Shown: piece after piece, positions 1-10,800 of the stretch | How positions within the stretch are numbered: the stretch's first letter is position 1 | Layout: the number at the start of each line of letters is the position of its first letter | Assembly (NCBI GenBank): GCA_964036665.1 | Contig: OZ038526.1 | Location: 12,214,001-12,278,000, forward strand | Length of the DNA: 64,000 bases | Direction of reading: 5' to 3' | Source of the DNA: Gordius sp. MW1 | Lineage: Eukaryota > Nematomorpha > Gordioida > Gordea > Gordiidae | Made by a program: the position numbers and the translations under genes | The notes under the pieces: generated by a model | Database searches by the model: none | What the model was told of the DNA's origin: nothing | The model's input: the letters and a program-made list of their open reading frames with translations, nothing else

Positions 1-165
1 TGAGGGTGTGGATTTGGAAAAGTGGGTTTTGGGGAAGCTAGTGGTAGGGGTTGAATCGATATGTAGTTTTTTATTTAGACTTTGGGAATAATCCTCTCCG
101 CGGTGTAAATAGGCAAGAGAAACACGTTAGAATATTCTCCATAGAAAAATGTTTTTTTTTCTTGA
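1..165. other. No feature recognised
   Basis: AT-rich sequence at the window edge. I see no coding motif, repeat unit or terminal repeat here. Confidence 0.5.
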
Positions 166-302
166 ATTAACATCATAAATTCTTATTATTCCTTTTCCTC
201 TTTAAATTTCAGCATTGAATTCCCTTTTCATTGAATTAACATGAAAAGTTATTATCCATTTTCCTCCTTAGATTTCAGCATTGAATTCCTTCTTCATTAA
301 AT
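166..302. repeat. Two imperfect tandem copies of a ~68-bp AT-rich unit
   Basis: Two adjacent stretches share the order ATTAACAT, then a TTCCTC-type pyrimidine run, then TTTCAGCATTGAATTCC and a TTCATT tail. The second copy is diverged from the first. No function is evident. Confidence 0.55.
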
Positions 303-671
303 CATTGCATACTTCTTGAATATTCCTTTTCATCCTTAGAATATTTATTTGGAATTCCTCTTTTTGTTCAATAACTTGGTTTATTGAGGCCTGGGGTTCT
401 CATTCGTCTATCACCATTAATAAAAATAAAGGTATTAATAAATATACTAAATTAAGATTTATTAAGGGCCAGAGGAGGGGACATACAGTATATATATAAC
501 AAAGTTTTTAAAACAAAAGAAATAAAAAGATAAAAACATATGGTTTTTACCAAATCGGCTTTGGCTTACAATATTAAAATACTTAATTATAGCAATAATA
601 TAATCTGTAGGAAATGATGTACAAATAAAAGTTATACTAAATTAAACTATTCTTCTTTCACGTATTCACAT
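303..671. other. No feature recognised
   Basis: AT-rich spacer with short homopolymer runs. I find no coding or terminal-repeat signal up to the hAT end at 672. Confidence 0.5.
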
Positions 672-1670
672 TAGAGGTGTGCACGGATCAATCCGATCCG
701 ACCCGTCCGAACTCGGATCGGATCGGATCAACATTTTAATTTTGGAAGTCGGATCTCAATATTTTATTTTAGTCGGATCGGATCGGATTTTCAAATTTAA
801 AATAAACAATAATAAGTTCTAATTAATTAAATTAATAATTTTTAGTATATCTTTGCATTCTTTTTTTACTTTACCATTTTTTATGCCCAATACCACCTCT
901 CACCTTACTTACCCTAATATATTTATCAGTATTTCCCCAGCGTTTTTCTCTAGCTAGACTTTCTTGTTTGTCGAGAAAGGAGCTAGTGTCAATGATAAAT
1001 CAGCATCTCCCGTTTCCTTTTTAGCACACGCATCTTTTTCTATCTCAACTCTCCGAAAATCATCAATCACAATCTCCCCTTTACTTAAAGCACAGTAGCT
1101 CCTTTCCCTCTTAATTCCGGGTAATCATGAATGATGTAGCTTGCCTTCTTAGAAGCAATCTCCATGGTGCAGGGGTATTTTCGTTGACGAGATGGTGTGA
1201 GTCATGCTAACTTGAGGGGAAAAAATAATGGGGGAGGGGGGGGGGTCTTGGAGACAATCATTTGGATTCGTAACAGCTAGCAAATACAACAATATTGTTT
1301 ATCATTTTAAAAACCGTCATGGAAGAAGTAATAAAAAAATTTAAAAGAAATATAACAAGTTAAAAAAGAAGACGAAAAAAGTCAAATTTGGAGTTACTTT
1401 GACCTTCTAAATGAAAATTACATAAACCGGTTATGTTATCTGCAAGATATGCCATCATATCTACACATATAATTCCATTCGAGGTAGTTCCCATCTTTTG
1501 CATCATAAATGTATTCCAAAAACTTCAGCTAAAAAACAATTGACAAATTTCTTACCAAACCTCTCGCTGAAGTCACAAAATTAAAATTTTTTTTTGAAAA
1601 GCATCTAATTTATTTTATTTCAAAAGGTATTCGACCGTTTTCAATTGTTAACGGGGAAGGATTTAGAGCA
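672..1670 (+). mobile_element. Truncated hAT element, 5' part only
   Basis: The left end reads TAGAGGTGTGCACGGATC, and the following kilobase matches the 5' part of the full-length hAT at 7185-11471 almost base for base. The match covers the terminal GGATCGGATC repeats, a common leader, a G-run and the beginning of the transposase zinc-finger region (about 1320-1560). The match stops near 1670, where a 32-bp tandem array follows. The rest of the transposase and the right terminal repeat are absent. The transposase start is frameshifted relative to the other copy, so this is a dead fragment. Confidence 0.85.
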
Positions 1671-1729
1671 ATTAGTGATGGTGAAACGCTTAGCACCAGC
1701 GCATGGGGAGCCTCCCATCTACATAGCAT

Positions 1730-1945
1730 AGTCGCGTGGAGGGGCTACAGTTATAGGAGATAGTCACGTGGAGGCGCTACAGTTATAGGAGATAGTCACT
1801 TGGAGGCGCTAGAGCTGTAGGAGATAGTCACTTGGAGGCGCTAGAGCTGTAGGAGATAGTCACACGAGGGCGCTAGAGCTGTAGGAGATAATCACACGAG
1901 GGCGCTAGAGTTGTAGGAGATTGTCTTATTAGGTGCTAGAGGTAT
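1730..1945. repeat. 32-bp minisatellite, six regular copies plus a decayed seventh
   Basis: Units start at 1730, 1762, 1794, 1826, 1858 and 1890, exactly 32 bp apart. Each contains AGTCAC, then GAGGCGCTA and GTAGGAGAT, with few substitutions. A decayed copy follows from 1922. The array is more GC-rich than its surroundings and begins about where the hAT fragment stops. I do not recognise the family. Confidence 0.9.
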
Positions 1946-2486
1946 AGCTATAGCGTGGCGCTATCCTTGTTATGATTTTTTATTGTTAATTAGCATCTGT
2001 GCACATTTGCTTTGAACTATCTTTATATAAGTGACCTAAATTAAGTATGAAAGACGCAGGCATATACATAAACAGAATCTCGTCTGGTCTGACGACCTTT
2101 TAATTTATATATTCAAGAAAGTTAATTTCAATCGATCTAAAACAAGATTTTTAAATCTGTTATTTCTAATTAAATAATTTTAATATTTATATTTTAGGCT
2201 TTTTTAATAATTTAAGAGTATTCAGTATAAATTTAGTCCCTCGTTTAAACTACTTTTAAAAGAATTCAACCGTATTTTTAAAGATTAAAATTCAATTATA
2301 AAACGTTAGAGTTCTCAAGCAGATGTATTATAAAACATATATTTAAAAAATTATAAACAACTAGGCCTGTTTATTTCGGCATATTTTGTAACAAACTACG
2401 AATCTTAATTTTTTAATTTATTTATCTCACATCCACAAAATATGTAATTCACTTTATAAAAATAATAAATGATCAAATATTATAAT
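1946..2486. other. No feature recognised
   Basis: AT-rich spacer between the minisatellite and the antisense hAT transposase tail. No repeat or coding motif seen. Confidence 0.45.
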
Positions 2487-3050
2487 TCATGTCCTTCCTT
2501 TCCAGCTATTCACGCATAGCATTTGATTCAAAGTAGTGGGAGACAATCTTGATCTTTTCTTTGTCAATATATTTCCGGCCTTGGAAAATAAACGCTCACT
2601 GGGGACGGAAGTGCTCTGATGGCATAAATAATCTCTGGCCATAGCTGCCAGATTCGGAAATCTAAACGATGATGATTTCCACCACTCAAGTATATTTACA
2701 TCGCCGTGACATTCAGTCTCAATAATATAACTATCTAATTCATCATCACCCAGAAACATTCGTGAACTAAATATTGTAAAATTTACACAAAATTATTTTA
2801 CCTGCGTTTTTTCTCTCTCTAGTAAATAACGACCGCTATAATTATCAATAAAGTCCCGACGAAAATTATCCCAATGTTCATCGGTGTTTAAATGACTAGG
2901 CATTGCTTTTCTCTTTACACGTGGGTCCAATATAGAGCATGTATATACCTCTTGGGTACACATTAAGGAAAAATATTGTTTGGCTTTAACAATCAAAATA
3001 TATAGCAATAACAAGTAGTAATTAATACCTACACACCCCTTGACATACAT
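2487..3050 (-). pseudogene. hAT transposase C-terminal fragment (hATC dimerisation domain)
   Basis: Read on the minus strand, 2487-2759 encodes the hATC dimerisation domain found at the end of hAT transposases. It shows EWWK, then LAAMARDYL, then the signature SVPSERLFSKAG and LTKKRSRLSP. The segment upstream (2793-3050) includes the preceding ILDPRVK motif. Between them, 2767-2801 looks like a 35-nt GT...AG intron (CAG|GTAAAA...TTTAG|TT), the same size as the smallest host introns in this window. The zinc finger and catalytic part are missing, and no terminal repeats were found. The family differs from the hAT at 7185. Confidence 0.8.
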
Positions 3051-3318
3051 GCTGCAAGCAATCCTTTGTGGAGTAGCCCTTATGGGAAATTTTGTCTATT
3101 AGATAATCCCTCCCTCCCACCTTATAGATAAATAATGACATTTATATATAAATAGCATTTACTCAGAATAATCAACGTTGGACTATTTTATATTACATTT
3201 AAATTATATATACTTTCATCTTTCTCATTTATAATATCTCTTTTAATGATAATGAGAAAAATTCATCTTCTTCACCTATATATTTTCTCAAATAATCTAT
3301 AATTTTATTTATTTCAGG

Positions 3319-3530
3319 TTAATTCATAAATTTTATGTTGTCACCGTTAAGAAAAGATGACGTTTAAGAAATTTAATTCATAAATTTTATGTTGTCTTGT
3401 CACCGTTAAGAAAAGATGACGTTTAAGAAATTTAATTCATAAATTTTATATTGTCACCGTTACGAAAAGATGACGTTTAAGAAATTTAATTCATAAATTT
3501 TATGTTGTCACCGTTAAGAAAAGATAACGT
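3319..3530. repeat. Tandem array, about four ~54-bp units
   Basis: The unit contains TTAATTCATAAATTTTAT, GTTGTCACCGTTA and GAAAAGATGACGTTTAAG. It recurs at about 3319, 3372, 3431 and 3485, and the second copy has a 5-bp internal duplication. A single related unit sits at 20215-20255, in front of another Helitron-like 3' segment. The array is therefore probably an internal part of that element family. Confidence 0.8.
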
Positions 3531-3535
3531 TTTAC

Positions 3536-3808
3536 AAACTACTATAAGTGATACACTTTTACTACAGAACTGTCTGTATATTCAAATTTTCAACGAACGC
3601 GAGGAGGTGCGTTTGATTGACATTTTATTGAACGTCAAAACGCATAAAACCCAATATCTCGAAAACTAAAAGGAATTTTAGGATTCTGAAAAAGCTATTT
3701 TACCCCTGGCCGCCCTGGGAACCTAGGGGTAAATTTTCGCGCGAATCGGACCGGTAGTTTCAGAATTTAGCTCTTACATATATACACTTTACTTTATATA
3801 TATAGATT
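3536..3808 (+). mobile_element. Helitron-like non-autonomous element, 3' segment
   Basis: This segment matches 10977-11250 closely. It includes GAACGCGAGGAGGTGCGTTT, the ACCCCTGGCCGCCCTGGG block and the end TTTATATATATAGATT. Elements with this layout are widespread in invertebrate genomes. I infer a Helitron-like non-autonomous element because no terminal inverted repeats or clear target duplications are seen. Confidence 0.65.
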
Positions 3809-4654
3809 GGCTTTTTAAATTATTTGCTCATTTTATTATTTATGTTCTATAGCTATTATATAAATAGTAATTACAAAAAATTATTATAGACAGGGGGCGG
3901 GGCTGGTATTTAATATATATGTAAGGTGTAGGGACTAGGGAGTATATTTATTAGTGGGGTTTTAAAATCTTACTATACAAATGTCTAGATGGCTTAGGTT
4001 TAATTAGAGCCAGACTCGAGCCTCGGATCGGGCTGCCTCATCAGACTGGTCGAGCGCAGGCCTAATTATTTTATAGGAATTTGCCCCAGACTGCCCCGTA
4101 AATCTCTCGGGCAGGTTCAGAAGGCCCGTGCGGGCTCCTTACAAAAGCCTATCATGGTCCGCCTTTCAAATACATAAGGCATAATTAATGTAAAAGGACA
4201 GGAAATTAACACGAGTAAACCTGTTAATTTAAAAAAAGGGGAAAGATCTTTAATTAGGACCCAATTTGAAACACCGATAGCCTATATTTCCCTTAATTTT
4301 AAATTTACACGCGAATATTTTTTGATAATTTATATCAGCATAATCAAGGTATTCTTAATAAATAGATATATTAGAAAATTTCCATCATCGTCTCCATAGT
4401 AATTGAATAGTTAAGTTATTTTCAATTAAACTCCGATTAGTTGCCTGCAACAAAAACACCATCATATTTATTTATTATTTATAAATATATACAAATATAC
4501 TGTCGTGAAACTACTAGAACGGATGCTAATTAAATTGTAAATAATTTAAAATTTGTGTATTAAATTAAAATGAATCTCATCAAATTCATTATTACTGGAT
4601 TTCAGTTTTGTATGGTTATAATATTTTGGCTTTGAAATCAAGGGTTAAGCAAAC
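3809..4654. other. Downstream flank of the endosulfine gene; no gene seen
   Basis: AT-rich sequence. A locally GC-rich patch at 4005-4160 (GGGCAGGTTCAGAAGGCCC) resembles decayed hAT terminal regions but cannot be assigned. Confidence 0.4.
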
Positions 4655-4660
4655 TTTATT
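4655..4660 (-). promoter_or_regulatory. Candidate poly(A) signal for the endosulfine gene
   Basis: AATAAA on the minus strand (TTTATT on plus), about 240 nt beyond the endosulfine stop codon. The signal is common by chance in such AT-rich DNA. Confidence 0.35.
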
Positions 4661-4896
4661 ATGTTTTTATTATTTTATAAAAGTTTCAAATTACGCCTGG
4701 TTTCAGTAAACTATGGTATGGTGCGTGTACTTATAAATATTGGCGAATCAATTTCGCCACAGTAATGCTCTCATATATACAAGATGTTAAGAGGGAGGCA
4801 TGATCAAGGCAAAACTTATAACGCTAATGCAGGGTCGAGACGTGTGTAAGATATGTCGGTACGTTTAGGGAAAATCATGTATCAACTCCAATAACA

Positions 4897-7800
4897 TTAT
4901 CCAGCATGGTGAAAGGGGAAGGTCAACTGATGAGGTTGTTGGGCTTTCAATAAAACAGTTGAAAGAGGAAGAGAGGCTTTACGAGCCGGTACATTTTCTG
5001 GGGTCGGAATAACGTGACCAGTTGCCTCACTCGTTTCCGACGGTTCCAAAGATGCATTCCTTGTGATATCAGTACTAGGCATCTCACCACGAGGAGAAAT
5101 CATTGCATCAGAGATTACATTCGAATTGTATCTATCGTCGTCAGCTAAATGCTTTTCCTTGCTGCCGGGATTTAACGTATCGTCAGACTAAAATTAATAT
5201 TTTTGAAGAGGTAAAAAAGATAATAAATTATCGAATTATAAGGGTTCATAACGAGCCCATGTGGATTTAAAAGAAGCTAACATCAAAATTTTAAAACTGA
5301 TAGAAAAGTAAGCTTATAAATGATAATATTAAAATACAAGTAAATTAAATATATAATTAAAAATGCCTAGTAAAAGAATAGTGAATTTTTATTATTAAAT
5401 GCAGTATTTGTTGTAAAAATTCTTACAAAAAACAGAATGGGATACTCATTCCCCTATTACTTTTTACCTATTCAGGTTTCGACATTTATTTTAAATAAGA
5501 AACTAATCAATCTCACTAATTAACTTATGACGCGTATAATTAATCTCTTGCGCGTTCTTAGTTACCCTCACGTCACCTATGGACATGGACTTAAGCTTTA
5601 ATTCAGTTTCGAATTCTTTTATTAAACTAAACAGATAGAGAGGCCTAAATTTTTTTTCAAATGCTACAGTTTAAACATTGAGTTTTATTGTTATTTTAAT
5701 TGAAATTGATGCTTATTTTAAACATTTTTTAAAAGTTTTGCCCACTTATGTATAATCTGATGCGCTCTACTAAATATAGGAGCCACATGGTTTGATTGTG
5801 AAATTTTGATTTTATTGAGAGAATTTTGATATTTATAAGGAATAAAAATTGAAGCAACTATTTTTTTCGCTTAATAATAGACAGCGGATTCTAAAAGAGT
5901 TTTAAAATATTTAGGTGTGAACAAACGGTTTTTACTGCTTTTGTCACAGGCAGAAACAACCTTCCGTTGATATATTTGATTTAATTTATGGATAAATTAA
6001 TTTCTATAAATTAAACTAGTCAACATATAATAATTGAGAATCAACAGGGAACTGGTTAGCGAATCATGATAGAGTTTTTTGAACACGAATATATTCATTT
6101 TTATGGGATCAAAATTGCGAAAATAAGCGTTGCCAACCTTTTTGCCAGGATTTGATACATAAGGCATAGCCTTAAATTTTTTTAATTTACAACCCCATAT
6201 ATCGAAAAAAGCAGGAACTAATATTAAAAATCTGTGTTTAATAAATTCCATCTCTTGAGCAATGGAAAAAAAGTTAAAATTTTTAAGGATCATGGTGTAA
6301 ATATTAAAAACCGTAAAAAAACCCATGATAATTTCCGGGACACCTAATAATAGCTAGCAAAATGGCAATTATGAAACATAACTTTTTTTATGGGACCAGA
6401 TTAAACGGGTCGATCTGGTAGGGATCATGTCTCAAATGCATAAAAAAATACAGCCGGGCTTAAGCGGGCTTGTAGGTTTTCCAAAGGGGTAATGGTCGGG
6501 GATAAAGTGCATAACAAAATTAAGTACGGGCTTCCCGTTTCTAAAACGGGTATGATGTCAGGTCGTCTTCCGAAAAGTGGCCGGCTGCATCTAAGTACGT
6601 GATTGTTGATATACGCCATATTTATTTTATATTTGAACAGGCGATTCACGTCTCACAAATTCAAAACAATTTAGTCTATCATATCAACATTAAGTAATTT
6701 TGTTAAATATGAATAAGAATATTACTTAATAACACAGGTCTACAAAAAAACATCACCCAACCCGACCAAAAATTCTGATAGAGAATTTTGCGCTGAAAAA
6801 TAATATGTTTATAGTTTTTTTCTACGATTACCAGTGTTTTAGATATACGAGGTTGAAAGTGCCAAAAATGCCCTTTTTAAGCCTTTTGGAGGCTATACTG
6901 CCACGGCATTTTTAATATTTAGTGAAAAATAGTCATATATATATGTAGATTAAAGTTTCTTCTATAGGTCCATTCTTTTATTTTTTTATATCACCCGTAT
7001 ACTCAAATTTATACACGCTTGCGTAAACCCTTCTCCTTATCAAAATTCGTCCCACGATGTCTGGTAAACGGAGTACATTAAAGTTCATACTGCGTAGGCG
7101 ATGTTTACTAACACATATCTCTCTCCCTTCATCTACTCTCCTCTCTTTTTCCTCCATTCCCGCCCCCTTCATGTGTGCTTGGATTAGAGGTGTGCACCGA
7201 TCAATCCGATCCGAGACATTTTAATTTTGGAAGTCGGATCGGATCAACATTTTATTTTAGTCGGATCGGATCGGATTTTCAAATTTAAAATAAACAATAA
7301 TAAGTTCTAATTAATTAAATTAATAATTTTTAGTATATCTTTGCATTCTTTTTTTACTTTACCATTTTTTATGCCCAATACCACCTCTCACTTTACTTAC
7401 CCTAATATATTTATCAGTATTTCCCCAGCGTTTTTCCCTAGCTAGACTTTGTTTGTCGAGAAAGGAGCTTCTATCTCAACTCAACTCCGAAAATCATCAA
7501 TCACAATCTCCCCTTTATTTAAAGCACACGCGTAGCTCCTTTCCCTCTTAATTCCGGGTAATCATGAATGATGTAGCTTGCCTTCTTAGAAGCAATCTCC
7601 ATGGTGCTGGGGTATTGTCGTTGGCGAGATGGTGTGCGTGTGAGTCATGCTAACTTGAGGGGAAAAAATAATGAGGGGGGGGGGGGGGTTGGAGATAATC
7701 ATTGAGATTCGTAACAGCTAGCAAATACAACAATATGTTTATCATATTAAAAACCGTCATGGAAGAAATAATAAGAAAATTTAAAAGAAATATGCTTCAA

Positions 7801-10800
7801 CAAGTTAAAAAAGACGACGGAAAAAGTCAAATTTGGAGTTACTTTGACCTTCTAAATGAAAATGATACATTCATCGGTTATGTTATCTGCAAGAAATGCC
7901 ATTATATCTACACATATAATTCCATTGGAGGTAGTTCCCATCTTTTGCATCCTAAATGTATTCCAAAAACTTCAGCTAAAATACAATTGACAAATTTGTT
8001 ACCAAACCTCTCGCTGAAATCACAAAATTAAAAAAAAATTGAAAAGCATCTAATTTATTTTATTTCAAAAGATATTTGACCGTTTTAATCGTTAACGGGG
8101 AAGGATTTAGAGCAATGCTCCAAGAAGCTCTGAATATTGGGCCATTCCGGGTCATATAAACGTTGATGAATTACTTTCAGATAGGACTACCTTAAATAAG
8201 AATACAGCAAAACTTGCAGATGTGAGTAGAGAAGCATTAATATTAAAGTTAATCCTCCATTTAAAAGAAAAATCATGTTCAGCCACTCTCGACCTCTGGA
8301 CAGATGACTTTGTCAAAATAAACTACTTAACATTTTCTTTACATTATATATCCCTCGGAATCCTACATAAGCATATTCTTTTAACTTCAAAAGATGTTGA
8401 AAAAAAATAGGGGAAAATATTTTAAGAGAAATATCTGTAAATTTTGAAAAACTTCTCATCCCTAAGGAATAAATGAGATTGATAACTTACGTTACCGATC
8501 AGGGCTCTAACATGGTCAAAGCCTTGCAAAATCATATGCGAATGAATTGCACACCACATTTACTCAATACAGTACATGAAACGTATTCAATAAAAATGAT
8601 TTTACAATCCATTACCCTCAGGTTAATGACTTGATAGAAGCATGCAAAAAGCTAACGACATATATGAAGCAAAGTGGCAAAAATAAATATTTAAATCATA
8701 CATTGCATCAAGCAATAGAAACAAAATGGAACTCCAGACTCGACATGTTTGAGAGCATATTGAAGGAGTATAAGGAACTGACCACATATCTAACTTCTAT
8801 AGATATGCCAGAGAAGATAGATGTGATTGATAAAAATTTGCTCACCAAACTAATAGAAGTACTCCGGCCGTTTAAAACGGCTTCTTTAGTTCAGGAAGTT
8901 GATCAACACCCAACCTTTCACAATATATTGATTCATATTACCAATTACTCAGTGATCTTTCACAATCAGACCACGAGCTAACTGATGATTTTGAAGAACA
9001 TCACAAAATTAATGATCTTAAAAAAGATATTTGTACCACCCTCAAGTCAAAATTTCTAATCACTCAACAACATAAAATTGCTAAATTTTTATGCCCAAAT
9101 TATCGCCAACTCAGGATGCTCCCCCCAAATGAGCGAGTAGGCGTAATTAATGAAATAAGATCCACACTAGCGTCTAAGGATTTTCTGGTAGATTCTGCAA
9201 CTGAGATTGAGCGGCAAGTAGTAGTGATAGTCAGCCTCAAAAAAAAGACAAAAAAGTAATTAACATACATTTAAATATGTATATATATTTTTTACATACA
9301 ATAAATTATTTAATTTATATTTTAAAATAATTAATCAGTGGGAAGATGAGCAGGAAGAAGATAAAGCCCCCGATGAAATCTCAATTTACCTTTCGTTAAA
9401 AAATGAAGATTTCAAATATAATTCAAAAAAAGATTTGCTGAAATGGTGGGTTTCATATCAAACAGTCCTGCCAAGGCTTTATAAGCTGGCAAATAAAGTT
9501 TTAGCAATACCTGCTACCTCTACCACTTGGGAAAGAAATTTCTCGGTAACTGGAAGAACATTAGAAGAAAAAAGAACGCGAATGAAACCAGAAAATTTAG
9601 ATTCTTTATTATTTTTATATGATACTAGCTGTGCCCGGCCAAGCGTTGCTTTGGCTCAGTCCTTAAGTGGTTAATTAAGTATAAGCTATTAATAAGACTT
9701 ATCTAAAATGGGGTCATATATGAAATAATTTATAATGTGAAAGGTCCGAATGATTTTATGAACCCACTATTTTTAGTATATATTTATATAAAAAGACAAA
9801 CCAAATGCAAATTCTGTTTTAGTCATCAAATCCGACTAAAATTAAATGTTGTTAAAAAAATTGCTTATTAATGCTGTTACTTATTATACAATAATACCAT
9901 TATTTTATTTTTCTAGTTAGCTGATTTATTTGAAATACAATTTTCTTTAATATAATAAAATAATTAATTGAAGGATGGATAATTATTAAAAATATGCTTC
10001 TATGGTCGACCACGTGATAATAATGACAAAAACTGCATAATTTAAATTTTATTTATTTAATTTAAATAGTCTGTTAAACCCCAATAATTTTAACCGTATA
10101 CTGTAACATTTTTATTATACTTTTAAATATCTAATTCGAGAAAACTTCAGCTTTGTATGTATGACGTCATTATTGTATATGCTGCTATAAATGAAACTGG
10201 ACGGGAAATGTCAGATATTTTTAAAACAAAAAGGTATTTTAGGAATCTGAAAAAGATATTTTACCCCTGGCCTATCTGGGCATCTACGGCTAAATTTTCG
10301 CTCGAATCGGATCTGAAGTTTCAGAATTTAGCCCTTTTTTAAAACCAAAAGGCCGAGAAATGTCCGATATTTTTAAAACTAAAAGGAATTTTAGCAACCT
10401 GAAAAAGCTATTTTACACCTGGCCGCCCTGAGAACCTACGGGTAAAGTTTCGCGCGAATCGGGTATAAATAAGGAAGAAATAAGTAAATTCTTTTTTAAA
10501 AATATACATCTAAATTAATATCTGGTTGTTGAATTTAAATAACCAATAAATATGGAATATTTATCAAAAATACAGAATTAATCTTGAATTAGGCGCTTGA
10601 ATTAAAATGGCACATAGGTAGGGATGCAAATGTGTAACGATATACGTTTAAAACACTAAGGTAGTCTGAAAATTTGTAAAATATAAATAAATTAATTAAT
10701 TAAAAAAAAATTCACATGTGTAACGATAACACTAAGGTAGTCTGAAAATTTGTAAAATATAAATAAATTAATTAATTTAAAAAAAATAACAATATAAATA

